DNA of 64,000 nt from Oceanicaulis sp052055585 (GCF_052055585.1 NZ_CP170485.1:1550001-1614000); one strand, 5' to 3'. Positions 35,041 to 43,876 are shown, numbered from the stretch's first letter. The notes: generated from the sequence alone by a model not told the origin. Numbers and translations: made by a program.

Positions 35041-36453
35041 ATGCTCAGCTTTGGCCGCAAGTCCGCCGCAACCGCGTCGGTTCAATCCGCCCCCATGTCC
35101 CAGGCCCAGACTCAGCCTGCCGACTGGACCGATGCACTTGCGGCGGCGATCGCCCGTATTCGCGAAGGCGGGAGCCCGGAGCTGAGCGGTTTGCCGCCTC
35201 AGGCCGCCAGCGCCCTCGCCGAGCTTCATGCAGAGCTGAAAGAACGCAACGCGTCCGAGCTTGAGCGCACGGTCAGCGCATCGGTCCAGAACTCGAACGC
35301 CATGGCCGCCGTCGCCCGCGCGACCGGTGAAGTGCGCAAGATGGACAAGCATGTCTCCGGCATGTCCACCGCGGTGGAAGAGCTCGACTTCTCCATTCAT
35401 TCGATCACCAAGCTCGCCAATAACGGCGCGGAATCGCTGAGCGCCTGCGTCCAGCAATCCCGGACCGGGCTGGAAGCGGTGCGCCTGACCCGCTCGGAGA
35501 CCGAGCAGCTGGGCGGCGCCTTCGACACGATTACGGGCCGCGTCACCGATCTTGAACAGGCCTCGCGCCAGATCGCCGAGATCGTTGACACCATCGCCGC
35601 CATCGCTGACCAGACCAATCTGCTGGCGCTGAACGCCACGATCGAAGCGGCGCGCGCGGGCGAAGCCGGCAAGGGCTTTGCCGTGGTGGCCGGTGAAGTG
35701 AAAGCGCTGTCAGGTCAGACGGCCAAGGCGACCGAAGATATCCGCCAGCGTATGGACCATCTGCAACGGCAGGTCGGCGCCATCACCGAAGCGGTGTCCA
35801 ACTCCTCAAGCTCGATCCAGGAAGGCATCAACGCCGCGAACGCGTCCGAAGAAGCGGTCAACTCCGTCACCAATACCGTGCATGAGAGCGCGCGCATCGT
35901 TTCGGAGATTGCCAGCCTGATCACCGAACAATCGAGCGCCACCTCCAACCTGTCACGCTCGGTGTCTGAAATCGCCAGCGGCGCCACCCGCGCCCGTGAG
36001 CGCGTGGAGCATGTGGTGGAGGCCAGCGCTGGCACCGAATCCACCATCGGCCAGACCCTGGCCGCGCTCAGCAATCGCAATATCGACAATTTCGTTCTGC
36101 ACTGCGCCAAGTCTGACCATTTGCTGTGGAAGAAGCGCCTGAACAGCATGCTGGTGGGCGCAACCCAGCTCAGCGAGAGCGAGTTGTCAGATCACCGCTC
36201 CTGCCGGTTGGGCAAATGGTATGAAGCCGCCCGTCAGGACTATGGCCATATCCCGTCCTTCCAGGCCATCGAGCCGCCACACGCCCGCGCCCATGAGTGC
36301 GGCAAGCGCGCGGCGCGCCTGTGCGCGCAGGGCGACTATGCCGGCGCTGAAGCTGCGGTTGAGGAGATGGAGGCGGCGTCAGAAGACGTGCTCAACGCTC
36401 TGGACCGGCTCATCAGCGCGCTGGATGACGGCGCGGTCAGCAAGGCGTCCTGA
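35041..36453 (+). CDS. soluble methyl-accepting chemotaxis protein with CZB domain
   Basis: A 470-residue cytoplasmic chemoreceptor with no membrane segment or N-terminal sensor domain. The signalling hairpin tip reads DQTNLLALNATIEAARAGEAGKGFAVVAGEVKAL (about residues 185-220). The C-terminal 120 residues form a chemoreceptor zinc-binding domain: LHCAKSDHLLWKKRL, SDHRSCRLGKWYEA and the PPHARAHECG segment supply the His/Cys ligands. It would sense zinc or zinc-dependent oxidants and signal to CheA. It is followed by a bidirectional terminator. Confidence 0.93.
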   Translation: MLSFGRKSAATASVQSAPMSQAQTQPADWTDALAAAIARIREGGSPELSGLPPQAASALAELHAELKERNASELERTVSASVQNSNAMAAVARATGEVRKMDKHVSGMSTAVEELDFSIHSITKLANNGAESLSACVQQSRTGLEAVRLTRSETEQLGGAFDTITGRVTDLEQASRQIAEIVDTIAAIADQTNLLALNATIEAARAGEAGKGFAVVAGEVKALSGQTAKATEDIRQRMDHLQRQVGAITEAVSNSSSSIQEGINAANASEEAVNSVTNTVHESARIVSEIASLITEQSSATSNLSRSVSEIASGATRARERVEHVVEASAGTESTIGQTLAALSNRNIDNFVLHCAKSDHLLWKKRLNSMLVGATQLSESELSDHRSCRLGKWYEAARQDYGHIPSFQAIEPPHARAHECGKRAARLCAQGDYAGAEAAVEEMEAASEDVLNALDRLISALDDGAVSKAS

Positions 36454-36470
36454 TCCTTCAGACCCAACGA

Positions 36471-36503
36471 GAAAGGGCGGCGGAGTCATCCGCCGCCCTT
36501 TCT
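36471..36503. terminator. bidirectional intrinsic terminator
   Basis: A 14-bp stem (GAAAGGGCGGCGGA / TCCGCCGCCCTTTC) with a GTCA loop between the stops of the chemoreceptor and the convergent nitroreductase; T-rich on both strands. Confidence 0.88.
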
Positions 36504-36510
36504 GTATCCG

Positions 36511-37179
36511 CTAGCGAAAATCGCTGATCTCTGAGAGCGCCTTCTTCTGAAGCGCGTGAAGCGGCACTTGCGCGCCTTCGGCCGGATAGCCGCACACGAC
36601 CAGCATCATCGGTTTCTCGGTCGCAGGCCGTTCGCAGATCTCGGTAAGAAAGCCCATCGGATTGGGCGTATGGGTCAGCGTGGCAAGGCCCGCCTGATGC
36701 AGGCTGGCGATCAGAAAGCCGCAGGCGATGCCCACGCTTTCAGAGACATAGTAATTCTTCCGGTCATCGCCCGGCTTGGGCCCGCCGCGACGCTGGGCGA
36801 ACACGGCGATAATCCAGGGCGCGGTTTCCAGAAACGGCTTGCTGGCGTCAGTCCCCAAGGGCTCCAGAGCCTCAAGCCATTCCTCGCTGGCCTTGCCTTC
36901 ATAGAAGGCGCGCTCTTCCGCTTCCGCCGCCTCACGCAATTGCGTGCGTAATGGCCCCTGCCCCAGCACCGTGAAATGCCAGGGCTGGTGATTGGCGCCA
37001 TTGGGCGCGGCGCCCGCGGTCAGGATCGCCATCTCGATGATCTCGCGCGGCACAGGCCGGTCGGAGAAATCGCGCACCGTGCGTCGCTGACGCATGGTCT
37101 CGTAAAACGCTTCCGCCCGCGCGCGCATCTCGGCTTCGGGCAGTTCGGAAAACTCAAGTTGGGTTACGGGATGGGTCAT
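36511..37179 (-). CDS. nitroreductase-fold protein, iodotyrosine-deiodinase-like
   Basis: A 222-residue FMN protein. RRTVRDFSDRPVP and APNGANHQPWHFTVL bind FMN. It is closer to iodotyrosine deiodinase than to ordinary nitroreductases: the lid carries E89, Y93 and K114 with the same spacing (4 and 21 residues) as human IYD E157/Y161/K182, followed by FLETAPWIIAVF, SVGIACGFLIASLHQAGL and GYPAEGAQVP. Bacterial IYD homologues can dehalogenate halotyrosines in vitro, but the natural substrate here is unknown. ATG 37179 overlaps the upstream gene's stop (TGATG). Confidence 0.86.
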   Translation of the reverse strand: MTHPVTQLEFSELPEAEMRARAEAFYETMRQRRTVRDFSDRPVPREIIEMAILTAGAAPNGANHQPWHFTVLGQGPLRTQLREAAEAEERAFYEGKASEEWLEALEPLGTDASKPFLETAPWIIAVFAQRRGGPKPGDDRKNYYVSESVGIACGFLIASLHQAGLATLTHTPNPMGFLTEICERPATEKPMMLVVCGYPAEGAQVPLHALQKKALSEISDFR

Positions 37180-37628
37180 CAGAAAACCAGATAAAAGAAA
37201 AAGGTCAGAGTCAGCGCAGCGGGTAAAAGCGACCACAGGGCATCATAAAACGCCAAGTCAATCAAACGTGATGAAGGGTCAGCCAGCCTTGCATTCAGCC
37301 AGACCAAGAACTTGCAATAAAAGAGAAAATAACAAAAGTTCGCCAGCAATATGCCAATCAGCACAACGCCTGTACGAAACGAAATTTGATCACGGAAGGC
37401 AAACCACAAAACCACACCGCTTGCCAGAAGTCCGATCACCAGACCAAACAATGACATCTGGTGAACGGCATTCGTGCCGAAATGTAGCCATTGCTGACGG
37501 GTAACAATGGCGTTCACAAGCACCATAAGACCCGAGATAACGAGTGCGGCGATTGAGCACTGGATGAAGAAGCCCGGATTGAAATCAATCAGGACACTGT
37601 CAATCAGTTGCTCAACCGCCGCATTCAT
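37179..37628 (-). CDS. four-helix membrane protein, unrecognised
   Basis: A 149-residue hydrophobic protein with four clear membrane segments (about residues 18-40, 55-75, 83-105 and 125-148) and few charged residues. I do not recognise the family. Its base composition is lower in G+C than its neighbours. The start ATG 37628 overlaps the tdh stop and its own stop overlaps the nitroreductase start, so it is translated within the tdh transcript. Confidence 0.7.
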   Translation of the reverse strand: MNAAVEQLIDSVLIDFNPGFFIQCSIAALVISGLMVLVNAIVTRQQWLHFGTNAVHQMSLFGLVIGLLASGVVLWFAFRDQISFRTGVVLIGILLANFCYFLFYCKFLVWLNARLADPSSRLIDLAFYDALWSLLPAALTLTFFFYLVF

Positions 37629-38662
37629 CACACCTGCGTCCAGTCGAGGATCACCTTGCCCGCCTTGCCCGAACGCATCGCGTCAAAGCCGGTCTGGAAG
37701 TCGGTCGCCGGCAGGCGGTGGGTGATCAGCTGGCTGACATCGAGGCCGGACTGAAGCATGGCCAGCATCTTGTGCCAGGTCTCGAACATTTCGCGGCCAT
37801 AGATTCCCTTGAAGGTGATCGCGCGCATGATCAGGCTGCCCATGTCGAGATTGAACGGCTTGCCGGGCAGGCCCAGCATGGCGATCTTGCCGCCCATCAC
37901 CATGTTCTCGACCATCTGGGTGAAGGCCGGCTCCGCGCCCGACATTTCAAGCCCGACGTCAAAACCCTCGGTCATTTTCAGGCGGGCGCGCACATCGCGC
38001 AGATCGTCCTTGGTGGTGTTCACCGGAACAGCCGTCGGGCAGACCTTTTCCAGAAGCGCCAGACGATCCGGATTGATGTCGGTCACAGCGATATGACGCG
38101 CGCCGCAATGACGGGCCACGGCGGCGGCCATGATGCCGATCGGGCCTGCGCCGGTGATCAAAACGTCCTCGCCCACAAGATCAAAGGCGGTGGCGGTGTG
38201 AACCGCATTGCCCAGCGGATCCAGGAAGGCCGCCTGCTCCATCGCGACTTCATCCGGCAGTGGCACAACGTTGAACGCCGGGATGACGAGGTATTCGGCA
38301 AAGGCGCCGGGCATGTTCACGCCCACGCCCTTGGTATCGGGATCGAGGTGGAAGCGACCGGCGCGTACGGCGCGCGATTTCTGACCCACCACATGGCCCT
38401 CGCCGGACACGCGCATGCCGGGGCTGACGCGGGTCACATCCGCGCCGACCTCTTCGATCACGCCGCCAAACTCATGGCCCACAACCATCGGCACGGGCAC
38501 GTTCTTCTGCGCCCAGCTGTCCCAGTTGTAGATGTGCACATCGGTGCCGCAGATGGCGGTGTTGTGCACGCGGATGAGGACATCGTCCGGCCCGATGACC
38601 GGCTTGTCGACTTCCTGCAACCACAGACCTTCTTCGGCTTTGGCTTTGACGAGGGCTTTCAT
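37628..38662 (-). CDS. tdh: L-threonine 3-dehydrogenase
   Basis: A 344-residue medium-chain dehydrogenase oxidising threonine to 2-amino-3-oxobutyrate, which Kbl (42671-43876) would split to glycine and acetyl-CoA. Catalytic zinc ligands C38, H63 and E64 are present, as is the GAGPIG nucleotide motif. Aligned without gaps to E. coli Tdh, the four structural-zinc cysteines C93, C96, C99 and C107 are G93, S96, V99 and D107, so the structural zinc site is gone. The flanking GVGVN, AFAEYLVIPAFN segments confirm the subfamily. Confidence 0.93.
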   Translation of the reverse strand: MKALVKAKAEEGLWLQEVDKPVIGPDDVLIRVHNTAICGTDVHIYNWDSWAQKNVPVPMVVGHEFGGVIEEVGADVTRVSPGMRVSGEGHVVGQKSRAVRAGRFHLDPDTKGVGVNMPGAFAEYLVIPAFNVVPLPDEVAMEQAAFLDPLGNAVHTATAFDLVGEDVLITGAGPIGIMAAAVARHCGARHIAVTDINPDRLALLEKVCPTAVPVNTTKDDLRDVRARLKMTEGFDVGLEMSGAEPAFTQMVENMVMGGKIAMLGLPGKPFNLDMGSLIMRAITFKGIYGREMFETWHKMLAMLQSGLDVSQLITHRLPATDFQTGFDAMRSGKAGKVILDWTQV

Positions 38663-38760
38663 GAGGGGGACTCCCGGATTGAGAGGTGGACGTCTCGGCT
38701 CGCTTTGATCACGCCGCGAACGGAAAGAAAAGAGCGCCCCTCATTGTTGTGTGGACCCGT

Positions 38761-39951
38761 TCATCCTTCGTGACCGTGGCTGACGGGCGGAATGATCCGC
38801 GCGATAACGCCCGAGCTGGGGAAGGGCGCCGTCAGAACGCTGCGCACGGGCGTCCAGGCGACGCCCAGAAGCACCACGATGCCGCCCAGCACCAGCAGAG
38901 TCACCGCCGCCACGCCCGCGCCATCAAGGCCCAGCTCCTTGACCAGCACAGCCAGCGCCACGCCGGTCGTCAGCAGCCCCGACACGATCAGGGCCCGCCG
39001 GTTGATCAGCAAGGAGATGAGCGCGAAGACGGCGATGACGATCAGGGAGACGATGGCGGCGCGCAACGCATAGCCATCCTCGGTCATGGGCAGGAACACG
39101 GGCCCGGACGTCATGCGTGCGGTCCCGTCCACGGTCGCCCCGCTGATCGCCAGCGTCACCGCCGCCGATAACAGCATGGGCGCCGCAAAGAAATGCAGCC
39201 AGAAGCCGGTGCCCGAGAGCCTTGTCGTGCGCGCCGGATCGCGCGCATCAAACACGATGCCGCCCACAAACAGCGCCAGGCCCATCAAAAGATTGAGGAT
39301 CGGGTTGAACCGCACGACCGTATAGGGATCAATCACAAGCCAGACCAGCATGGCGAACGTGACAAGGATGAGCCCGGTCAAACCGCCCGCAAACGGCAGG
39401 CGGAAGCTTGCGTAATACAGCATGCTGACCACAAGCGCCGCGCCGCCGAACACCACCGGCATCAGGCGGATCGTCCAGGGCAGATCCGCCAGCATCACGT
39501 CAAACGCCTCACGCGACAGAACGCTCGTACTGGTGATGCTGTCGACGGCGGCGTCAAAAGCGGCGGAGTCAAACTGCTCCAGGATCAGACGGATATAGAC
39601 CCAGCTCAGCGCCACGCTGGCTAAGCCTACAAAGACACAGCTCAGCACAATGCCCGGCAGGATGCGGCGCTGACGGCCCACAAGAAGCGAAGACAAGGCC
39701 CAGGCGACGACCGCAATCAGGGCGATCAGGGCGATGGCCGCAGCGTGAGAGCTGAGCGAACCCATGTCCAGCCGCATTGCGTCATGAAGCTGAACGCCGC
39801 CCAGACTTAACCCCGCAAACAGGATCACCACGCCAATGGTGGTGAAGATGTCGTGGAAGTTATTGAGAAAAGGCAGCATCTCGTCATCCGGGCGGGCGCT
39901 GCTGGCGGCTGCCTCATCACTTGCAAATGCTGCGTCTTGTGTCTCGGTCAT
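38761..39951 (-). CDS. polytopic membrane protein, unrecognised
   Basis: A 396-residue protein with about eleven hydrophobic segments and short polar loops after an acidic, alanine-rich N terminus of about 30 residues. I do not recognise a family with certainty; the layout recalls DUF2157/DUF4401-type membrane proteins. ATG 39951 has AAGGGGG upstream. It lies about 100 nt upstream of tdh in the same direction, but with enough room for a separate tdh promoter. Confidence 0.72.
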   Translation of the reverse strand: MTETQDAAFASDEAAASSARPDDEMLPFLNNFHDIFTTIGVVILFAGLSLGGVQLHDAMRLDMGSLSSHAAAIALIALIAVVAWALSSLLVGRQRRILPGIVLSCVFVGLASVALSWVYIRLILEQFDSAAFDAAVDSITSTSVLSREAFDVMLADLPWTIRLMPVVFGGAALVVSMLYYASFRLPFAGGLTGLILVTFAMLVWLVIDPYTVVRFNPILNLLMGLALFVGGIVFDARDPARTTRLSGTGFWLHFFAAPMLLSAAVTLAISGATVDGTARMTSGPVFLPMTEDGYALRAAIVSLIVIAVFALISLLINRRALIVSGLLTTGVALAVLVKELGLDGAGVAAVTLLVLGGIVVLLGVAWTPVRSVLTAPFPSSGVIARIIPPVSHGHEG

Positions 39952-40050
39952 GGCGTCCCCCTTGCCAGGATCATGATATGAGCGAAGACACTGGCACGGG
40001 TTCGCCTCAAAAGCATCTTGAAACCCGTTCATCTCGGAAAGGTCGCGTCC

Positions 40051-40647
40051 ATGAAACTCATTGGCACGCCGCGCTCTCACTTCACTCGCAAGGTCCGGCT
40101 TTTGCTCGACCATTGGGACGCGCCCTATGCATTTGAGGATGTGGGCGATGTCTCTCAGGCCGATCCTGCGCGCTTTTGCGGCAATCCGGCGATGTCCATT
40201 CCTGTGCTGGAAGAGGGTGCGGTCTGGCTGATCGAGTCCGACCATATCGCACAGCATCTCTCCAAACGGTTTGATCCCCAGGACCGTTTGAAGGTCCGCC
40301 GTTCCGATCCAGAGACGTTGAACCGGCGCGCCATTCTGAACACCATCATGAGCCAGGAAGTGAAGCTGGTTCTAGGCAAGCGCACGGGGCTTGAGACACA
40401 GGGCGCGGCCTATTTCGACAAGGCGCGCGCCGCCATTCTGCACGGCCTCGACTGGCTGGAGGTGCGGGCTGACACGTTTGACGCCGAAGCGCCCGGCTAT
40501 GGCGAGTTTCACTTTATCGCCGCGTGGGAGCATCTGGCGCTTTATGACACCGTACCCCTCACCCAGCCGCGCCTGAAAACGCTGGCGGACAGGCTTGCGG
40601 CCCGGCCACTCATCGCGAAAAGCGCCTATCCGCCTTTGCCCGTCTAG
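40051..40647 (+). CDS. glutathione S-transferase-like protein
   Basis: A 198-residue protein with an N-terminal thioredoxin-like GST domain (LIGTPRSHFTRKVRLLLDHWDAPY, NPAMSIPVLEEGAVWLIESDHIAQHL) and a helical C-terminal domain. The cis-proline region SIPVL and the ESDHI glutathione-contact segment are recognisable. Function could be thiol transfer or non-catalytic. ATG 40051 has AAAGG 8 nt upstream. It is convergent with the amidohydrolase; the two stops share CTAG at 40644-40647. Confidence 0.82.
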   Translation: MKLIGTPRSHFTRKVRLLLDHWDAPYAFEDVGDVSQADPARFCGNPAMSIPVLEEGAVWLIESDHIAQHLSKRFDPQDRLKVRRSDPETLNRRAILNTIMSQEVKLVLGKRTGLETQGAAYFDKARAAILHGLDWLEVRADTFDAEAPGYGEFHFIAAWEHLALYDTVPLTQPRLKTLADRLAARPLIAKSAYPPLPV

Positions 40648-42059
40648 CGCGCTCGCAGGCTATCACGCTCGATCACTTCGCCGCGCAGGATGACCACGTC
40701 GATGCTGCGCCAGGCACTGACGGTCTCAAACGGGTTGTCCTCCAGCAGCACCAGATTGGCGATGAAGCCCGGCGCGATCTGGCCGTATTCGCTTTCAAGG
40801 CCGAACTGAGCCGCAATGGTCAGCGTGCCCGAACGGAAGATCTCCGTCGCGCTCATCCCTGCTTCGCTCATGGCTTCCATTTCCAGCAGCGTGCACAGGC
40901 CGGGCTGATTGCTGGCGGTGGGGCTGCCGGGACAGTCGCTGGCCAGCATGACCGGATGGCCTTCTCCATGCAGATAGGCGAGCGCGCGTTGACCGCGTTG
41001 AACGCCGAAGCCGAAAATGTCGGCGATTTCTTCGCGCGGCATGTCGGCCGGGAAGTCTGACGCCAGCTCATCGGCAAACCAGTCCGCCCCGCCCTCACGA
41101 TAGAAGGTCATGAGGTCGGACGGCGTTACGGGCTCAAGGTCGGGGTTGTCGAGCGCGCCGGGGCGCACATGATCCGCCAACCCGCCCATGACCCGCAGGG
41201 TCGGCATATAGCCCGTGTCAGACGCAATGACGCGATCCAGCGTCTCCACCACAGGCGGTTCGCCCTCAGGCCATTGCCAGTTCCACAAGCCGTGCGCCAT
41301 CACGCCGAGGCCGTGATCAAGGGCGATCTGGTACATGTCGATGGCGTTGGCGTGGACCAGCACCGGCATGTTGCGCGCTTCCGCTTCCGCCTTGATGACG
41401 TCCAGCGTTTCATCGCTCATCAGCGGCCAGTCGCTCGCCGCGCCAAAGCCATCCTCAAGATAGACCTTCACGCAAATGGCGCCATCGGCCTGCATGCGCG
41501 CGATCACCGGCGCGGCGTCTTCGGGCGTGTCGATGTCATAGGGATAGGCGTCTTCCGGGTTCTCGCTTGCGCGCTGGTTGACCGGGTAACCGTCATGGGG
41601 CCCCGGAACCTCGCCACAGCGCAGCAAATCCGGATGCTGCGGCTGATCGGTGAAGACCTCCCAGCCCGTCAGCGGGGCCGGATCAAGCACCTGGGTCACG
41701 CCATGATAAAGCAGGCTGCGCGGTTGCTGCGCCATGTAAGAAGCGACGAGTGCGGGATGATTGCTCGCGGGCGGCAGTCCCGCCGCCCCCATGCCCGGCA
41801 CGAAAGAAACGTGATGGTGGCTGTCCGTCAGCCCCGGCGCCAGATACCGCCCCTGCCCGTCCAGCAGCATCTCCTCGCCCTGGGCCTCCAGCGGTGCGGC
41901 GCTGATCTCGACAATGCGGCCATCGCGAATGCGCACCGACTGGCCTTCCAGCGGCGCATCCCGCTCCGGACTGGCGATCGTGACATTCCGAATGACGAGA
42001 TCGTCAGAGGGAAATGTTTGAGCGGCAAAAAGGGCGAGCGCGAGCGCAGAAATTGACAT
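40644..42059 (-). CDS. secreted amidohydrolase family protein
   Basis: A 471-residue metal-dependent hydrolase of the imidazolonepropionase/dipeptidase-like group. A short hydrophobic leader (SISALALALFAAQTF) suggests export. Metal-site motifs are visible: DSHHHVSF, the presumed carbamylated lysine in ICVKVYLEDGF, VLVHAN, GVMAHG and ASDCPGSPTA. Substrate unknown; relatives hydrolyse cyclic amides or dipeptides. The start codon lies in one arm of a perfect 16-bp inverted repeat (42053-42100), and GGGAG in the loop is the only visible ribosome site. Confidence 0.85.
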   Translation of the reverse strand: MSISALALALFAAQTFPSDDLVIRNVTIASPERDAPLEGQSVRIRDGRIVEISAAPLEAQGEEMLLDGQGRYLAPGLTDSHHHVSFVPGMGAAGLPPASNHPALVASYMAQQPRSLLYHGVTQVLDPAPLTGWEVFTDQPQHPDLLRCGEVPGPHDGYPVNQRASENPEDAYPYDIDTPEDAAPVIARMQADGAICVKVYLEDGFGAASDWPLMSDETLDVIKAEAEARNMPVLVHANAIDMYQIALDHGLGVMAHGLWNWQWPEGEPPVVETLDRVIASDTGYMPTLRVMGGLADHVRPGALDNPDLEPVTPSDLMTFYREGGADWFADELASDFPADMPREEIADIFGFGVQRGQRALAYLHGEGHPVMLASDCPGSPTASNQPGLCTLLEMEAMSEAGMSATEIFRSGTLTIAAQFGLESEYGQIAPGFIANLVLLEDNPFETVSAWRSIDVVILRGEVIERDSLRAR

Positions 42060-42100
42060 GATGTAAACTCCCGAATTGAGGGCGGTTTACATCATGTCAA
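42053..42100. repeat. perfect 16-bp inverted repeat over a start codon
   Basis: TTGACATGATGTAAAC (42053-42068) is exactly complemented by GTTTACATCATGTCAA (42085-42100), with a 16-bp spacer containing CCC and GGG. The left arm includes the amidohydrolase start codon (42057-42059). Each arm is itself an imperfect dyad (TTKACAT-N-ATGTMAA), so it may be a double protein-binding site. In the minus-strand RNA it would form a hairpin with the start codon paired and GGGAG near the loop. Confidence 0.85.
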
Positions 42101-42159
42101 ATCACTGTGAAACCCTGACAGATGTCAGGTCAGGCTTAAATTTCGGTCAGATACCGCAA

Positions 42160-42600
42160 TCAGTCCTGAGAGCGTGGTTGCTGCACCCCACGCGTGGCTT
42201 CCAGAATGGGCAGGCCGGCTTCCGTCGGAACATAGATCACATCCTGGCGGTTCTCACTGAGCGCAAGGATCCACAGATAGCGCAAATAACCTTCAGGACC
42301 GCCGAGACCATCGGCGATGATGGCGTTCGCCTCGGCCACGCCCCGCGCACGTTCGACCTCCGCTTGAGCGTTCAGTCGTTCGGATTCAAGGCGCGCTTCG
42401 GCTTCCAGCACCGCGATCCTGCGATTTTGCTCCGCCCGGACCAGTTCAGCCCGGCCCGCCTGCTCCTGCTGCCAGACCGAATAGATCGGCATGATCCACA
42501 TGCCGAGCGCCAGAAGAATGACGCCCGATATCACCAGAACGATAACTCCACCCGCACGCATGCCGCCCTCCCAGACCGGTTTTGAAAACATTGACCTCAT
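42160..42600 (-). CDS. single-pass membrane coiled-coil protein
   Basis: A 146-residue protein with one N-terminal membrane helix (about residues 16-38) and an Ala/Glu/Arg-rich helix (about 45-95). The sequence AEVERARGVAEANAIIADGLGG and the ending resemble the C-terminal part of SPFH proteins (HflC/prohibitin-like) without the SPFH domain. Starts at 42600, 42591 or 42561 are all possible; 42600 (GAGGGGG upstream) and 42561 (GGGAGGG upstream) have the best ribosome sites. Function unknown. Confidence 0.68.
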   Translation of the reverse strand: MRSMFSKPVWEGGMRAGGVIVLVISGVILLALGMWIMPIYSVWQQEQAGRAELVRAEQNRRIAVLEAEARLESERLNAQAEVERARGVAEANAIIADGLGGPEGYLRYLWILALSENRQDVIYVPTEAGLPILEATRGVQQPRSQD

Positions 42601-42670
42601 ATGGCCCCCTCAGACCCTGTTCGCGTCTGAGGGGAGACTGGCATGCTTTGAAGCGAAATTCACGCGCTGA

Positions 42671-43876
42671 TCAGATAACCCCCAGCTCCTTGCCCACCTT
42701 GGTGAAGGCGGCGACGGCGCGGTCGATCATCTCAGGGGTGTGGGCGGCGCTCATCTGCGTGCGGATACGGGCCTGGCCCTTGGGCACCACAGGATAGAAG
42801 AAGCCAATCACATAGACGCCCTCCTCCATCAGCTTGTCCGCCATTTGCTGGCTCAGCGCGGCGTCGCCCAGCATAACCGGAATGATCGGGTGTTCGCCCG
42901 GCAGAAGGTCAAAGCCGGCTTCGGTCATGCCAGTGCGGAAGCGTTTGGCGTTATCAAACAGGCGCGCGCGCAGATCATCGCCCTCACGCACCATTTCCAG
43001 CGCTTTCAGGCTGGCGCCCGCAATGGCTGGAGCCAGCGAGTTCGAGAACAGATAGGGGCGCGAGCGCTGGCGCAGAATGTCGATGACCGGCTTCTTGGCT
43101 GCGGTGAAACCGCCCATGGCGCCGCCAAGCGCCTTGCCCAGCGTGCCGGTGATGATGTCCACCCGGCCCATGACGCCGCAATGCTCCACCGAGCCGCGAC
43201 CATTGGGGCCCATGAAGCCGTGGGCGTGACAATCATCGACCATGGTCAGGGCGTCATACTTGTCCGCCAGATCACAGATATCCTTGAGGTTGGCGATATA
43301 GCCATCCATGGAGAACACGCCGTCGGTGACCACCAGAATGGTGCGCGCGCCATCTTCGCGGGCCTGCTTGAGCTGTGCCTCGAGATCATTCATGTCCGAG
43401 TTGGCGTAGCGATAGCGCTTGGCCTTGCACAGGCGCACGCCATCGATGATGGAGGCGTGGTTCAGCGCGTCCGAAATGATCGCGTCTTCCGGGCCCAGCA
43501 GCGGCTCGAACACGCCGCCATTGGCGTCAAACGCGGCGGCGTAGAGGATCGCGTCTTCCTGGCCGGTAAAGTCGGCGATGGCCGCTTCGAGCTCTTTATG
43601 GACCTCCTGCGCGCCGCAGATGAAGCGCACGGACGCCACGCCATAACCATAACGATCCAGCGCGGTCTTCGCCGCCTCGATCAGCTCGGGCCGGTTGGCG
43701 AGCCCCAGGTAATTGTTGGCGCAGAAGTTCAGCACATGGCGCTCGGCGCCATCGATCCCGCGCACATCAATCTCGGAGAATTGCTGCGAAGTGATGGTGC
43801 GCTCGCGCTTGAAAAGCCCTTCCGCTTCGATCTCGGACAGGGTTTCGGTCAGGCGGTCGTAAAAGCTCTGGGACAT
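42671..43876 (-). CDS. kbl: 2-amino-3-oxobutyrate CoA ligase (glycine C-acetyltransferase)
   Basis: A 401-residue alpha-oxoamine synthase that splits 2-amino-3-oxobutyrate with CoA into glycine and acetyl-CoA. NFCANNYLGLANRPE, DDCHAHGFMGPNGRGS and the PLP-lysine motif TGTLGKALGGAMGG are diagnostic. It completes the threonine-to-glycine route with Tdh 4 kb away. The leader just before the ATG (GGGAGTCCACC) closely matches the tdh leader (GGGAGTCCCCC). Confidence 0.95.
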   Translation of the reverse strand: MSQSFYDRLTETLSEIEAEGLFKRERTITSQQFSEIDVRGIDGAERHVLNFCANNYLGLANRPELIEAAKTALDRYGYGVASVRFICGAQEVHKELEAAIADFTGQEDAILYAAAFDANGGVFEPLLGPEDAIISDALNHASIIDGVRLCKAKRYRYANSDMNDLEAQLKQAREDGARTILVVTDGVFSMDGYIANLKDICDLADKYDALTMVDDCHAHGFMGPNGRGSVEHCGVMGRVDIITGTLGKALGGAMGGFTAAKKPVIDILRQRSRPYLFSNSLAPAIAGASLKALEMVREGDDLRARLFDNAKRFRTGMTEAGFDLLPGEHPIIPVMLGDAALSQQMADKLMEEGVYVIGFFYPVVPKGQARIRTQMSAAHTPEMIDRAVAAFTKVGKELGVI

